Positions 25,262-37,136 of a stretch of DNA of 64,000 bases are shown piece by piece (within the stretch, counting starts at the first letter, position 1; each line of letters starts with the position of its first letter). Under the pieces are notes generated by a model, which was given only the letters and a program-made list of their open reading frames with translations, did not search any database and was not told the DNA's origin. The translations under genes were made by a program, and so were the position numbers. This DNA is from Crotophaga sulcirostris (taxonomy: Eukaryota > Chordata > Aves > Cuculiformes > Crotophagidae): the NCBI GenBank assembly GCA_013397455.1, contig VYZB01000382.1, positions 548,902 through 612,901 of the forward strand, read 5' to 3'.

Positions 25262-28200
25262 TATATTTTAATATTTAATCAAATCTGTTGCCATTCAAGA
25301 TGTCAATGATAAATACAATCTATATGCTCAAATACTTTTAAAAGCTTTTGGGGTTAACTTTGCCACGGCAGCATGAACTTTAAAAGACAAGACAAAGGCA
25401 TCAAGCTGATACAAACTCTGTATCATGTTCTATGAGTAATGTAGAATAACTGTGACAAATTTGTACTTCTGGTAGGCAAGACTGGTACAAAGATGCAGTA
25501 CTAATGATAATGGAATTATTTTCTAAGGTTCAAGCTAACTTAATAAATCCAAAGAAAAAAGATTCTATGTTAATTAACATGTATAGAAAGAGCTGCAAGG
25601 AAAATTTTGAAATTTGTGACCAAGATGCTAATTTCTGGGTCAGGAGTAGTTTTAAGCAGAGTTCCAGTTCTGTCTTGCTCAGAAGTGAGGATAAACACAG
25701 GATTGCCTAATGTATCCAAGCATGGAGAAATTCAAGGAGGCTGAGACTGCATTGATAAAGTTGCCCTGTGACAGTGTATTGACTATGTCTCTCAATAACA
25801 AAAACAGTGTCTCAATAATAACAGAAGTACAAAAGGCATGGAAGAAAGTTTTTCTAGGCTTTTGGAATTGTGGAAAACTGACTATTTCTGGTTTTTTTAT
25901 CAATAATTTGATTAAGATACATGTATGATGCTTTGAGAGTCCATTTTTGCAGTAAATAGTGGTTGCTAGAATGGTCTGATACAGACCACAGAACTGTGAA
26001 ATAAAATTGGGTGTATCTAGACAGTCTGTGAATGAGAGTATTAAAATTCAAATAACGTTTTCCTAGGAGCAATAAAGGGTTCAGATAAAGTTTATTCTCT
26101 GAATGTCTTAGCTTCCTTAAGATGGTTTAACTCCTAATGTTAAAAGTGGCAACTGAAGGCAGTTAGGCTCAGCTGGTTTCACATAGCTATGTATAAAACG
26201 ATTACTTAAAGCTGTGCTTTAGTTCGGATGAATGAACCCAATAATTTATACAGCAGTACCCTAGATGTTGCATAATCATTATGGATAAGCAATTTTCAAA
26301 GAGCTCTGAATGTTCACATCTTGCAGTGATACACCATTACCTCATAGCACAGTCGTATCTTGAGACTATCAGTGAGACTATCAAGACTATCTTGAACTAA
26401 GTAATTAGTAACTATCTAGAAAACAGACCTGCTAATTTGTGTCCTTTCTGCATTTTCCTATATTTAAGGGGTTAATAATATAAGTCAGAAGTCTAATTTG
26501 ATTTGGAAGAGTTAAAAAAGTATTTTCTTAATTTTATTGCATATTAATATCTTACTAGTTTTAGGAAGATTTTATTACTAAGCTTTTACCTCCTGAGAAT
26601 TTACCCAATGTTTATTCAACCTTCAGTCAGCACTGCCTTAGAAGATTATAAAGCTGAATAAAACTAGCTTTTATACCTTTCATTATTACAGTTTTGAATC
26701 CAATGAACTTGTTGCTAAAGAAAAAAAAGGTGGACACTCGTTAGAAAGATTAAGCAGAGTTTGGATAAGACATCTGGTTTGCAGATAGTCCTAAAGTATT
26801 GATTTAAAATATTAAATTCATCCTCAGAATCAAAAGAAAAACCATAAAATTTATGGTTTCATGTCTGGAAAGAGATCAGCAAACTTCAATTATTTGAGAA
26901 CAACTTTTACAACTTCCTAAGCCAAATAAACTTAATTAGCAAAATAAACAAAGAAAGTCAGATAGATGTAACTGTAAACATCAGAAAACATTAATGCAAA
27001 AAACCCTCTTTTTGCAAGAACTCACTCTTCAGTCAGGGAGGAGCTATGAGGCTGCTGCAAATGATCTCATAGTGTATCGTGGTGTTTGATGCTTCACGAT
27101 ACTGAGCACATGGGCCTTGACTCAACAAAGCTCTTGTGTACGTGCTGCTCCTTAAACACATGCACCGTGAACTGAGGGACAAGACCGAAGTTTCAATACA
27201 GAAAGATGAAATTTTTCAACGTGACTCTCATGAGGTCAGTTACTATTTCTCTAGCAAGAATAATAGTGAGCTTCTGAAATGATGCAGCTAGCTTTGTGTT
27301 GTTACTTCGAAGAAGATACTCTTTACCATAAACTAGCCATCCACTACACAGGTAGATGATGTATATAAAAATACATATATATATATATAAAATTTGAGTC
27401 GCATTTTGATAGAACTGAAGCTAAGCATAAGATGTATAGATGTTAATGCAATGCCCCCTACTTATAAGATAAAAGGCATGCTTTTTATTACCATTCTGTC
27501 AACGAAGCCGTCGACCTCTAAATATGGTCATTTTGGAAATATGGTATATGATATTAAATAGTTTGAACTTATTCTTCGTTCTAAGATCCATAAAACTCGA
27601 ATTCCTGAATACACTGTCACTTGCAAAAAATGTTTTGGACCAGATCAAAAGCACTTTCCTAGATGAATACTCCAGGATGACCTTTAACTGTGTGTTTAGT
27701 GCCACTGAATAAGTGTGGACTTTGTTCAATACAAAATCACTATGATTTTTTGGAATTATTTTTATATGTAATTTCCCATGAAATTGTCAACATTAATAAT
27801 TTTTTTTGGTCATTTTTATAGCAAAAATAGACTGCTTCTTTATGTGAACTTCTGTGACAATGTGTCATGGAGTTTTAACGAGCTACACAGTTGAGGAAGC
27901 CATTATTACAATACTAAAGGTAACAGTGGCATGTTCCAAAAGGTACCTTTATTATCATATGTTAAGTGATCAGAAAACCTAAAATTCTCCTTGGAACGTT
28001 GCTAGCATTATGTACTTTTCAACTGTGATAAGGTTCTTTAGCTATTGAAAAGACTGAAGACTCTTGCAAAAAATAACTTCTGGGTTGATTTTACAAACAT
28101 GAAGACAGAGGAAGTAATGATTTTAACTGTACCTTTCATTTGCTTATTGAAATTGTGTTTTGTTGTACCTTGGATTACTAACCAGGACTAAATTATGCAT

Positions 28201-31200
28201 ATCTAAAATAACATTGCTTACTTCTTCTTGTTGCTTTTTGTTTAGGTTGATAGGGATTTTTTTGTTGTTTGTGGGAGGAAGTTTTCAGGAAAATTTCTGT
28301 GTGCTTCTAAAGTATTTAATGTAGAAATAAATTCAGTAGGTTCATCTCTTAAGTCATCTGATTTTCTTCAGAAGAGATACTGTCTTCTCACAATGGATAG
28401 AAAGATAATTTCCTCATTTCTAAAGGTGTACAAAATATGCATAATGGAGTAAATCAGTTATGATAAAAATCATATATGCTATAAAGCTAATAATAGTGGT
28501 TTTGTGCATACAAACATTTCCTTAATCTTAATTAAAAAGTATTATTTCTATTTTTTAAAAGAAAAGAAGTGGAAAGTGATAATATTTAATTTAAAAACTC
28601 AGGAAAATATGTTTAAATTTATTTTTATTGAAGAAACAAAACAGCAACTTTAAAGATTAAAAAGTTCCAGTATTTTTCTGTATTTTTGTATTTGCATTCT
28701 GCATTTAATTTCTGCATTAGGAGGATATGCACTATGTCCATTGAAATGAAAGTGTGAAGAAAAATTCAGAGGAAGAAATATCATTTTGGAAAAAAGAAAA
28801 ATTAAAGAAATGAAAAGAACTGCGGAGTGACACATAGATTTGGTGCAGATGTGAACTGGTTGTAGGAGAGGAAACAAAAAGAGATCATAAACTAAAGCAG
28901 GAACCATTCTCCCTGTTGTGGAGGTACGGTGGCAAAAGTAACAAGTTCCCTCATTGCAGCTCCTTGTTGCTACGGCGGTTCAGATAACAACATAAATATG
29001 TTGTCGCTGTAGCATCAGTCTGACAGTAGAGACTGAGTGACTGACCTTGGTATAAAAACATAAAGATACCAATAGAAGGGAATTTTATCACCTTATCACT
29101 AGATGTCCTGGTTGCATCTGTCTGTTCACAGCCGAAATGGCTGCCATTGTCTTTCCCTGGCACTTAGGAAGGAGGTAGAGCTGCTAAGGTGGCAGATATT
29201 GGACACAAGTTACAGCCTCTAGACTTCCTATGTAGAATATTTCTGTTTCTGACAGTTTGGATGATCTTTTTAAACACAGTAAACGTTAACTTCCAAATAT
29301 ACTATTTCCTCAGCGTCGGATGGGCTGCCTTGTGATATTTCCTCAAGAATAAATACCAGTTGTAACCGTTTGTGTCTGGACGCTTTGCCCATGCTTTACC
29401 ACAGTTATTACTTCTATGGATTGTTTTAGCTTTTTTTTTCCTTTGTATATATATGTGTATTAATATATAAAATCTATAACCTTCCAGCTGCAAAAATTGT
29501 CTCTTTTTTTAGAGATGTCTGATCCAGTTCACTCTTAATCATAGGAAAGTTTAGTCCCACTTTCTGACAGCTGATACTTGAATGCTTATTTTCTGTCTGA
29601 GAGGTTGTCATTATTCAATTTTTGTTGTGTTAAGGTGTTATCACAGTATCTACATTGTCTGAGCAAGTTGGGTGGTGTAAGAACAAGTGTCATTTTATGG
29701 ATAATTAATTTACAGATTCTGGTTTTATAAATACTCCATAAAAATAAGGGAACAATTTTTCTAAGAGCAATAATATAAATTCCTGGCTTTATCTTTTTAT
29801 TTAAGAGATGATTTGTGCTAGACACCAGTTTCTGAAGCCAGTTTACAAAAATTCCTGTAAAATTGGAGGAAGTTTTACTCAGTATTTCGTAAGATTCTGG
29901 AAAATACTTTGTATTAATTGATAAGCAGTTTCTGAGAAAAACTATTAATTACAGCGTAGGTTTGGTTTTTATTTTTCTGATGAATTCTGTAGGAAAGGTT
30001 ACTGACAGATTGGTATGAGGATCTTTAGGTTGCACCAGAATTTGCACTCATCAATGGATCTTTCTGACCTACACAATATAAATGATTAACTGCTGGCTTA
30101 TATATTTGAGAGCTAATTACGTACTATGTCTTGAAGTTAATTTCCTCAGTAATCACTTTGCACACATAGTGATTCTTTCTTCCACACAGAAAGAAACAAA
30201 AATGAACAAAACCATATAGCTTAAACAAACTGTCTTTCCTGTAGGCTGGATAGAAAGGGAGTGATTGTTTTTGATAACATAATGTGTTTATGTTAGCAAA
30301 CTTAGATGAGTCAATAGATACTACTGTACTTGTGAAGACAAGATCAATATCTAAATATTCAAAATATGAGGAAAGGAAGGTTCGCATTTGGCTCTGACGC
30401 ATCCTGCTTCAAGTCAATGGACTTAAAATTCGTTAACTTTAAACTGGTTGTATCAAGTTACAGGAATGGTGCATTTATCCCAAGAACTTTCTGAACTTAT
30501 GGTGTCAGCCTTTTTAATTTCACACTTCTGCTATCTTGGTAAAAGGTGGCAAAAACGGTGGCGTGATTTGACCCAGATTCAACTTGCAGCCTCAAAACAG
30601 AGGAATTTGCAAGAAAAGTATAGCATTTAAAATATTTATTTTCAGTGTTAAAAGATCATTTTAACATACACATAATCCACAAATATAGGCAGTAACTCAT
30701 ACATGATATTGATACATGTAAGTTTTCTTCTGCGTTAGTGCTCTCAACAGGAGTAAGAGGTTTTGTGCATCCGACATATTTCTGTATAATTAACTCCTGA
30801 AGGGGATTTTCATTTTTCTTTGTTGAACACAAATTGTGTGTATTTGGTTTAATAGGAAGTCTATGGAGTACTTCTGCAATATACTTGGTAACATATAATG
30901 CAGTACTGTTCACATTTGGAAAGTTCTCTGCACATGCAAATGCGGTGGGTGATCAATTTAAAGCCCTAATTTTTGTGTAAACTCTACCATCCACAACCTT
31001 ATTAGAAAATAAGATACCAAAATAATAAATTTGATATGTTTGATACAGTGCCCTAAATTCCATATTTTGATACTCTAAAATGATTGAATTAGGGAGGAGA
31101 GCTTTTCAGAATTATTTTTTAATGAAGGTATCAAAAACCTACAAAAGAAAGGAAAGATTGCTTACAAACAAACTTCTGTGGATAAATTCAGAAATAAAAT

Positions 31201-32170
31201 CTAGCAGAATCTTGTAGCACAAAACTATTTCGTTTGCAATATGCTCCTGTAATTGCCTGTTAGGTACTTACCCTTCTAAGGGTTATTCCCACTATTTTTT
31301 TTTCAGAAATAGTTGGTAATTGCCCTTTATATTTTGCACAATGTAAGTGCTACATCCTTGAAGCAGCCATTTTGCAGCTTTTACTTTCTGTATATCTTCA
31401 GCTAGTTCATCAGTGTTGTTAACATTCAATATCCTTTTTCTTCCATCTCTTTAAGAAAAGAAAGTGGAAAAGTTATATGGGCTCACCTTGACTCAGTAAT
31501 ATTTATGGTTTTGAATTATATTCTTCTTCATGTTTATGAAGAGAAAAAAGCTATCCACATGAAACTATTAGATTTTAGTGGAAAGTTCTGTAGAGGTGAC
31601 TCTTTTTGATTAAAAATATGACTTTCTGATACAAAACCCTTTTACAAGAACATCTCAAGCCTCTGCAGAACTTTTCCCTACCTCCTATATGTTTAGGCAA
31701 CACATTAGTCAGACTGAAAGACTGAGTGTAGTCATCTTACCTACTTACTCATCAGCTGCCATTAATGCAGCTCTAAACACTCAGGCATTTGGGAAAGATG
31801 AAGGGTTATTCCTCTCCATGGTGTGCTTTATAGTGCTGGCAGGGTACATAGCCATTTTTGCTGCTTCTCCAGTTGCTCTTGCTATTCAAAGCAACCAACT
31901 CCTTTATAATGCCTCATTCTACCTGTTGAAAAGGATCATGCCCTCCATTGTGTCTATACATTGTTTAATACTGTTTACTGTACTTTATAATATTAATGAT
32001 CCCAGGTAAGTGCTATTTAAGAAACCAGGCTAGTAGAGTTGTGGGTGGGAGAGAAGACTTTCATATTTGTTTAACTATATCTGCACAGCAAATGAAGATT
32101 GGTCTGTACCGCGTTCTTGTGTACTTGCAGACAGTGTCTGCACTTGCAGTGAAACTTGCAAGCAAACTTT
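25262..32170. other. non-coding stretch, no gene seen
   Basis: Unique AT-rich sequence with small AT microsatellites at 27375-27390 and 29445-29461, and a short tandem of TGAGACTATC at 26361-26382. A 106-codon open frame at 31689-32009 has hydrophobic stretches but no recognisable family, flanking signals or conserved motif, so I do not call it a gene. Confidence 0.55.
27375..27390. repeat. AT microsatellite
   Basis: About eight AT units, a simple repeat. Confidence 0.8.
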
Positions 32171-32210
32171 TAGACAAAATCCAGGGCCATATAGTTGAGT
32201 AAGATGGGAA
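32166..32210. repeat. dispersed short repeat, copy 1
   Basis: TCCAGGGCCATATAGTTGAG, continuing TAAGATGGGAA (32180-32210), recurs at 35328-35358 with 28 of 31 bases identical. A shared ACTTT and CAAA lie just to the left if one gap is allowed. I recognise no repeat family. Confidence 0.7.
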
Positions 32211-32460
32211 ACATAATTCAAGAGAAAAGAAAGTACAACAGAAAAACTACTCACCTAAAGCCCTCAGAATCTATAAAAAAACCCCCACCAACACCATTAT
32301 TTGAGAATCATGTTGTCAGGTATCAATATATGTAAATCTGTGCAAAATATCTTGTTGAATATTTTATGTACCAGTTTTATGTGCCAGTAACAGATGATTT
32401 GGATCTATTTGCAAATTTGAGATTAATTGTCTTGTATAACTTTCTTTCAATTTTTTTTTG

Positions 32461-32565
32461 CGTAGTCTAGTTGTTAGAACATCCAATAGGAAGATACAGA
32501 CCTAAGTTAAAATCTCCTCTTCTAATTTAGTACAGGTGTATGACTTGAGTTCACTTCTTAGACAG
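32461..32565 (+). mobile_element. MIR-like SINE, copy 1
   Basis: The segment starts GTAGTCTAGTTGTTAGAAC, matching the tRNA-like head of MIR (TAGTCTAGTGGTTAGAGC). It continues through AGACCTAAGTTAAAATC, where MIR reads AGACCTGGGTTCTAATCC (pol III box B). It ends in GTGTATGACTTGAGTTCACT, the CORE region (GTGTGACCTTGGGCAAGTCA). Order and spacing agree over about 100 bases. The copy is heavily mutated, as expected for an element older than the bird-mammal split, and its pol III boxes are degraded. Confidence 0.75.
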
Positions 32566-32680
32566 TTGTTATATATAAGGCTTTGTGAGTTGAGACTCCT
32601 CAGCTAATACAATTTCACACTGAATGAAGTATTTATCTGTTTCTTGAGAAAAAAATAAGGGTGAAAATATGACTGATTGA

Positions 32681-32795
32681 TAGTCTAGTTATTAGAGATT
32701 CAGCAGAAAAGGCATGGTATTTTGGTTTCAAGCCATGAATCAATATCTAAGTATTTTTGACACTGCAGAGCTTGGAAACATCTTACCTCAAAGTA
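32681..32795 (+). mobile_element. MIR-like SINE, copy 2
   Basis: It starts TAGTCTAGTTATTAGAG (MIR head), has GGTTTCAAGCC where box B is expected, and ends with GAGCTTGGAAACATCTTACC, the counterpart of the CORE stretch GACCTTGGGCAAGTCACTTAACC. It has the same orientation as copy 1 and starts 220 bases downstream. It is more diverged in the middle. The two could be independent insertions or an old local duplication. Confidence 0.6.
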
Positions 32796-34268
32796 TATAA
32801 GGTGTAATTTTTTGCCCACTGTCCTGGGAATCTCTAAGCGGAGAGCAATGAAAGACAAGACTCACCACATTTCTGCAGGATATGAAAACCCTCCAAATGT
32901 TCATGTCCTGTCAAGGTTAAATAGGTGATTTGTCATTTCTGCTCTAAATGTTTTGCAGAACCAGATATCTTTAAAATGATGGGAAAAGAGATTTTTTTTT
33001 TTATTCAGTGAGTAACTATAAACTAACAAGATAATAAGTTTCCTAAATTGAAACACAACAGAAAGGGAGCAATTAAATTAAGTATCAGAACAGGGCAAGA
33101 TCTGATATCCTAACTTCTGTTTTATTCTAGTTGCCATACAAATGGTCTGTGCTGGCTGGAATTTTTTATATTTAAGATCATTGGCTTGATATGGTTAAAG
33201 TTTTGACTGAGGCAGAAGAAATTTGTTATTGGAAAAGAATTCTAAGTATGTGATAAAAAGACCCAAAATATCCCACTGTGGAGTAATGAGACTCGTGTTC
33301 CTGTTTCACTCAGCTTCTGAAGTTAAAAGTAATTTAGTGAAAACAAGTGTCACTCATAGTTCAGATGCTCTGTTATTAAATTTTCATGTGAGGCACCCAT
33401 GCTAGAACAATTAGCAAGGTTGAAGCTATCTTGTTTTTATAAGTTTTTCTGCTTAAATTTAGTGAAAGTCTATCTGGGTTTCTTTCACAGCAGTAACAAT
33501 ATCTTCTCTGAGTTTAACAATTAAAAAGCCCTGAAACCAGCAGACTAGTGTTTTCTTTGGACAACATCAGACTGCTTTTGCACATGGATAAGTCTTGCTT
33601 TGCTATGGCCGAGGTGCCTCTTTTATCAAAACTATATGGTTGACAGCAAAGATCAGTATTTTGCAGCCTGAGGCCAGTGGGAGTTTTGCCTTTGACCAGA
33701 GTCAGACGTGTATTAGAGCACAGGTTACATGCACTCCCATAAGACACTGTCAGATCTGAGATAAAGTTCTTGTTTGGAATATTTCAACTCAAATCTTTTG
33801 CTTTAACAAAAGCAGAAATCTTTGACTCAGAATATCTTAAACAATTGCTTGCTGAAAACTGGCAAGGCATGTGGCTCTTATTCACCGCCTGACTCCCGCC
33901 TAAATTTTGTTTCAAAAATTGCATAAAAAACCAGTAGAGACACTACAGATTTGATACATTTACAGAGTATCTTTAAATAAATGGAGACATACGTGAAGAA
34001 TTATTATGGATTTATGAATTCTAGAGGAGGTTGTGCTGTGGTTGAGAATGAAATGATGTAACTCATAAAAACCTACTAGGAAGGGCTGCATTGTAAATTT
34101 CTGTGAAGCCTGGTTATATTGAACAGTAATAATCCACTATACTGGAAGTATACAGCCTAAATAATGAACATTCCATTTCTGCGCCTAATATTTAGTTATG
34201 AACATGGGGAATTTTTTTAAACCCTTTTCAAGGACATGTTTTTGACCAGAGTGAACATATCCTTAAAC

Positions 34269-34320
34269 TTCCCTTTCCCTTCCCCACCACCCCCCCCCCC
34301 CAAAACCAGAAAAAACAATA
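34269..34320. repeat. poly-C tract with A-rich right side
   Basis: Twelve C bases in a row at 34290-34301 follow a C/T-rich stretch and lead into an A-rich stretch. Length errors in sequencing are likely here. Confidence 0.8.
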
Positions 34321-35061
34321 AATAAAAAGAAGTATTTCTTTGGAAAATAATGTTGAGGACAATCAGAGAACTCTCATTTTTTTTGTGATATTCACTTCTC
34401 TTTCAGTGTTTATGTTGATGGGACTTTGGCATGCAAAATCCTGCTGACTCCAGTCAATATAGCAAATACAATTGGTGAAGCACTACTTTTTGTGCAATTG
34501 TCAGCAATTCAAATTCATTTGTACATTGAAGAGTTTTTTAATATAGCTTTCTATTAAATAATAAAAGAAAAAGTAGTTCACTGTACTCATCAGAGAGTAC
34601 ATCTTTCACCCAGGGTTTTCAAAATACTTCCCAAATTAAGCTTTCTGACCCTCTTTTGAATTAAATATCAAATAGATGAACTGAACACTTTATTGCAGCA
34701 CTTCTGTGAGAAACATACACACAAAAGCACTGGCTCTGCAGAGGGGTGAGTGGTGCTCCACGGGATGCACAGAGCTTAGTCAGGCCCAGGTCTTGCAGGT
34801 AAATGGGGCTTCTGAGGCAAGTGACTCCAACCACAGCATTGCACTTCTCGTGCTCTTCTAGATGCTGGCATCAGGCTCACACTGCCTGCAACTGCTCACA
34901 AGAACTGTTCTGTTGCTCCCATTGTGCCTCAGACACCTGTGTGCACCTTACCTGCTGTTTGGCTGCTTTTCTATCACCTTAAAATTTAGACAAGTTTTTG
35001 CTGTATATGAGCTTTGTTTTAGATGTTGAATAATGTTGTAATATCAGATATTTCTTCTGCA

Positions 35062-35090
35062 AATATATACATGTATATACATATATGTAT
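35062..35090. repeat. TA-rich microsatellite
   Basis: Alternating TA and CA/TG steps with internal symmetry (ATATACATGTATAT), a simple repeat. Confidence 0.75.
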
Positions 35091-35314
35091 TTACCTAACC
35101 TGATTTTCTGTTTGCTTTGAAAGGTACTAGGTACCATACCTTAGAAAATACTTTTGGCTATATCTGAGGAAAGCATACTGGGTTTTGCCAGATGTGCAAT
35201 TAGAGACAGAATAATTAAAGCAGCTGCGTTTGCACATGGTAGGGGGAGAGTATTTCTTGATTTATTCTCAAGAAAAATGCAATTATAAAATTCAATCACA
35301 TTTTTATCTTGAGG

Positions 35315-35358
35315 ACTTTAACCAAAGTCCAGGGCCATACAGTTGAGTAAGAGGGTAA
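35315..35358. repeat. dispersed short repeat, copy 2
   Basis: TCCAGGGCCATACAGTTGAG, continuing TAAGAGGGTAA (35328-35358), matches 32180-32210 at 28 of 31 bases in the same orientation, 3148 bases away. The similarity stops abruptly to the right. Confidence 0.7.
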
Positions 35359-37063
35359 ATGGAATTATTTTCATTTACGTAGACTGTGGAAAACCTGCTT
35401 TCCTTTACAGGAGATTTCTAATAAGAAAGTTGTTTGGTTTTTTTCACAGCTCCAGCTCCTTTTTAGATAGTACTCAGCCCAGAAATTCCCTCACAGTTTT
35501 TCTCAAGGTCATTTTCCAGTACTCGAATGAACAGATGATTTTCTGCTGCTTCCCTCTCAGCATTCCAGTTATTTGTCTTCATTTTCTTTCTGATGTGTTA
35601 AGTTTTTATCACCTAACAGTGCTTTTAATGAGTAACCTCCAAGTCCAAATATGAACCTCTTTTCTGTTAAAGGTTACATTCATCTCATCAATTTGGCTCT
35701 ATAAGAGAGTCCAGTTCCTTTTGTATTTTTGGCTATTAGCAGCTGTTTCACAAAAGCATGACAAAAAAGAAGTTCAGCCCAAATGATAACACTTGAAACA
35801 GCTATGGCAATGCAGAACATGACATATACCACGAAATAAGTCATATCATGTTAGGATATACATTTTATGTATTGTTAAGAATAACTTGTTATGGTCATGG
35901 TGAATTAACGCAGCCATATCAAGCTCATGATCCTAAAACCTTTCACTCGAGCTGTACATGCACATATATTTCCTGTCCAGACGTTTCACATAGAAAAGCT
36001 CTGGTAAGAGTGATTTACACAGCAGAAGAAGAGTACAAATGACACATCAGTTACAATTTCATTGTTCGTTGCAATCCATGAAATATCCCTGGCATACTAC
36101 AAAAACAGACTACTGGACGGGATGTCAGAAATGTTAATGTGTGTCATATTTCATCTTCTTTCTTTTGAAAATAATTTAATGTTTCTAGCATTCTGGGAGA
36201 AAATAAAGGGATTTTCATTATCCAGTATTAACCAATGTGAATGCAAGAAGAACATTTTTGAGAAATTTTTAGTATAGTACCATGGTTGTTGACCTTTTAA
36301 GACTAAAACCCAACCAATTTTTTAGTACTTTCATTCAACTTTACAAAGGATGAAGATAGGTAATAACCCCCATTCCTGTTCCTGAAATTTCTAAAAACAA
36401 AAGGTTTTAGAAATACTTTGTATACGACAGGTTTTCTGTTCACAAGCTATGCAGAATTCATCTGTCGATTTACACTAGTACAGTATTTAAAAATTCATAA
36501 AGAATGTAAGACTTATCTTGCCAAATAAGGAATGTTCCTTTTTGTTAAACATACATGTTAGGTTAAATGCCTCTATTCATACACTGCTTATCACGTTAGA
36601 CAGAATTCATTCTGTCGTAAGAGCAGATGGCTTGATTTGATGGGATGTACTTTTTCAAGGGAGAGGATTGAATAGTTTGACAAATGCATTTTGTGGATGG
36701 ATGAGACTTGGGAGAGTGAGTTGTGGTGCATTGTCTATGGAAAACACCAATGAATTGACTTTAAGATGTTGAGTATAGAATGGAATGGAGTGGTTTAAAA
36801 CATCATTTTATTGATCAAACAGATTGAGAGGCCTGACAAAAAAGTAAAATGTACCCACTGAACTCATTCTGTCAATGGGGATGTTTTTCATCTACCTATA
36901 TTCTCAACAAATTGTATTTTCTTATACACTTCATATGCTTTTATCAGCGCAGTGCCACTTTCTCTCAATTTCTTTTTCATGTGAAAATAAGAAGTGTTTG
37001 GTGAGTTTTCGTGCTGTGATAGATTTCATGGGCTCATAGCTCAGCTGCTCCTGTTTGGTGCAT

Positions 37064-37136
37064 GCTTCTCTGGCCTAGAGGGGGGTCAATAGTAGGGGGC
37101 AGGCTACTGGGCATTTGGGTTCAAACCCCTCTGCTG
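37064..37136 (+). repeat. tRNA-like / SINE-head candidate with CTCF-like core
   Basis: TGGCCTAGAGG at 37071 fits the pol III A box, and GGGTTCAAACCCC at 37117-37129 is a strong B box forming a self-complementary T-arm. The distance between the box starts (about 46 bases) is right for a tRNA. No full cloverleaf can be drawn: the acceptor arms do not pair. A tRNA-derived SINE head is therefore more likely than a tRNA gene. AGTAGGGGGCAG at 37091-37102 also fits the core of the CTCF motif. The downstream 130 bases match no SINE body I recognise. Confidence 0.35.

Larger units (their letters stand above)
32800..37063. other. non-coding stretch, no gene seen
   Basis: Unique AT-rich sequence. It contains a pyrimidine- and C-rich run at 34269-34301, an AT-rich microsatellite at 35062-35090, a slightly GC-richer patch at about 34740-34970 and copy 2 of the 31-base repeat at 35328. 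Open frames do not exceed 103 codons. Confidence 0.55.

Noticed and set aside
31689..32009. 106-codon open frame with hydrophobic stretches, like a small membrane protein
   Set aside because: No family resemblance, no start context or splice evidence, and frames of this length arise by chance in 64 kb.
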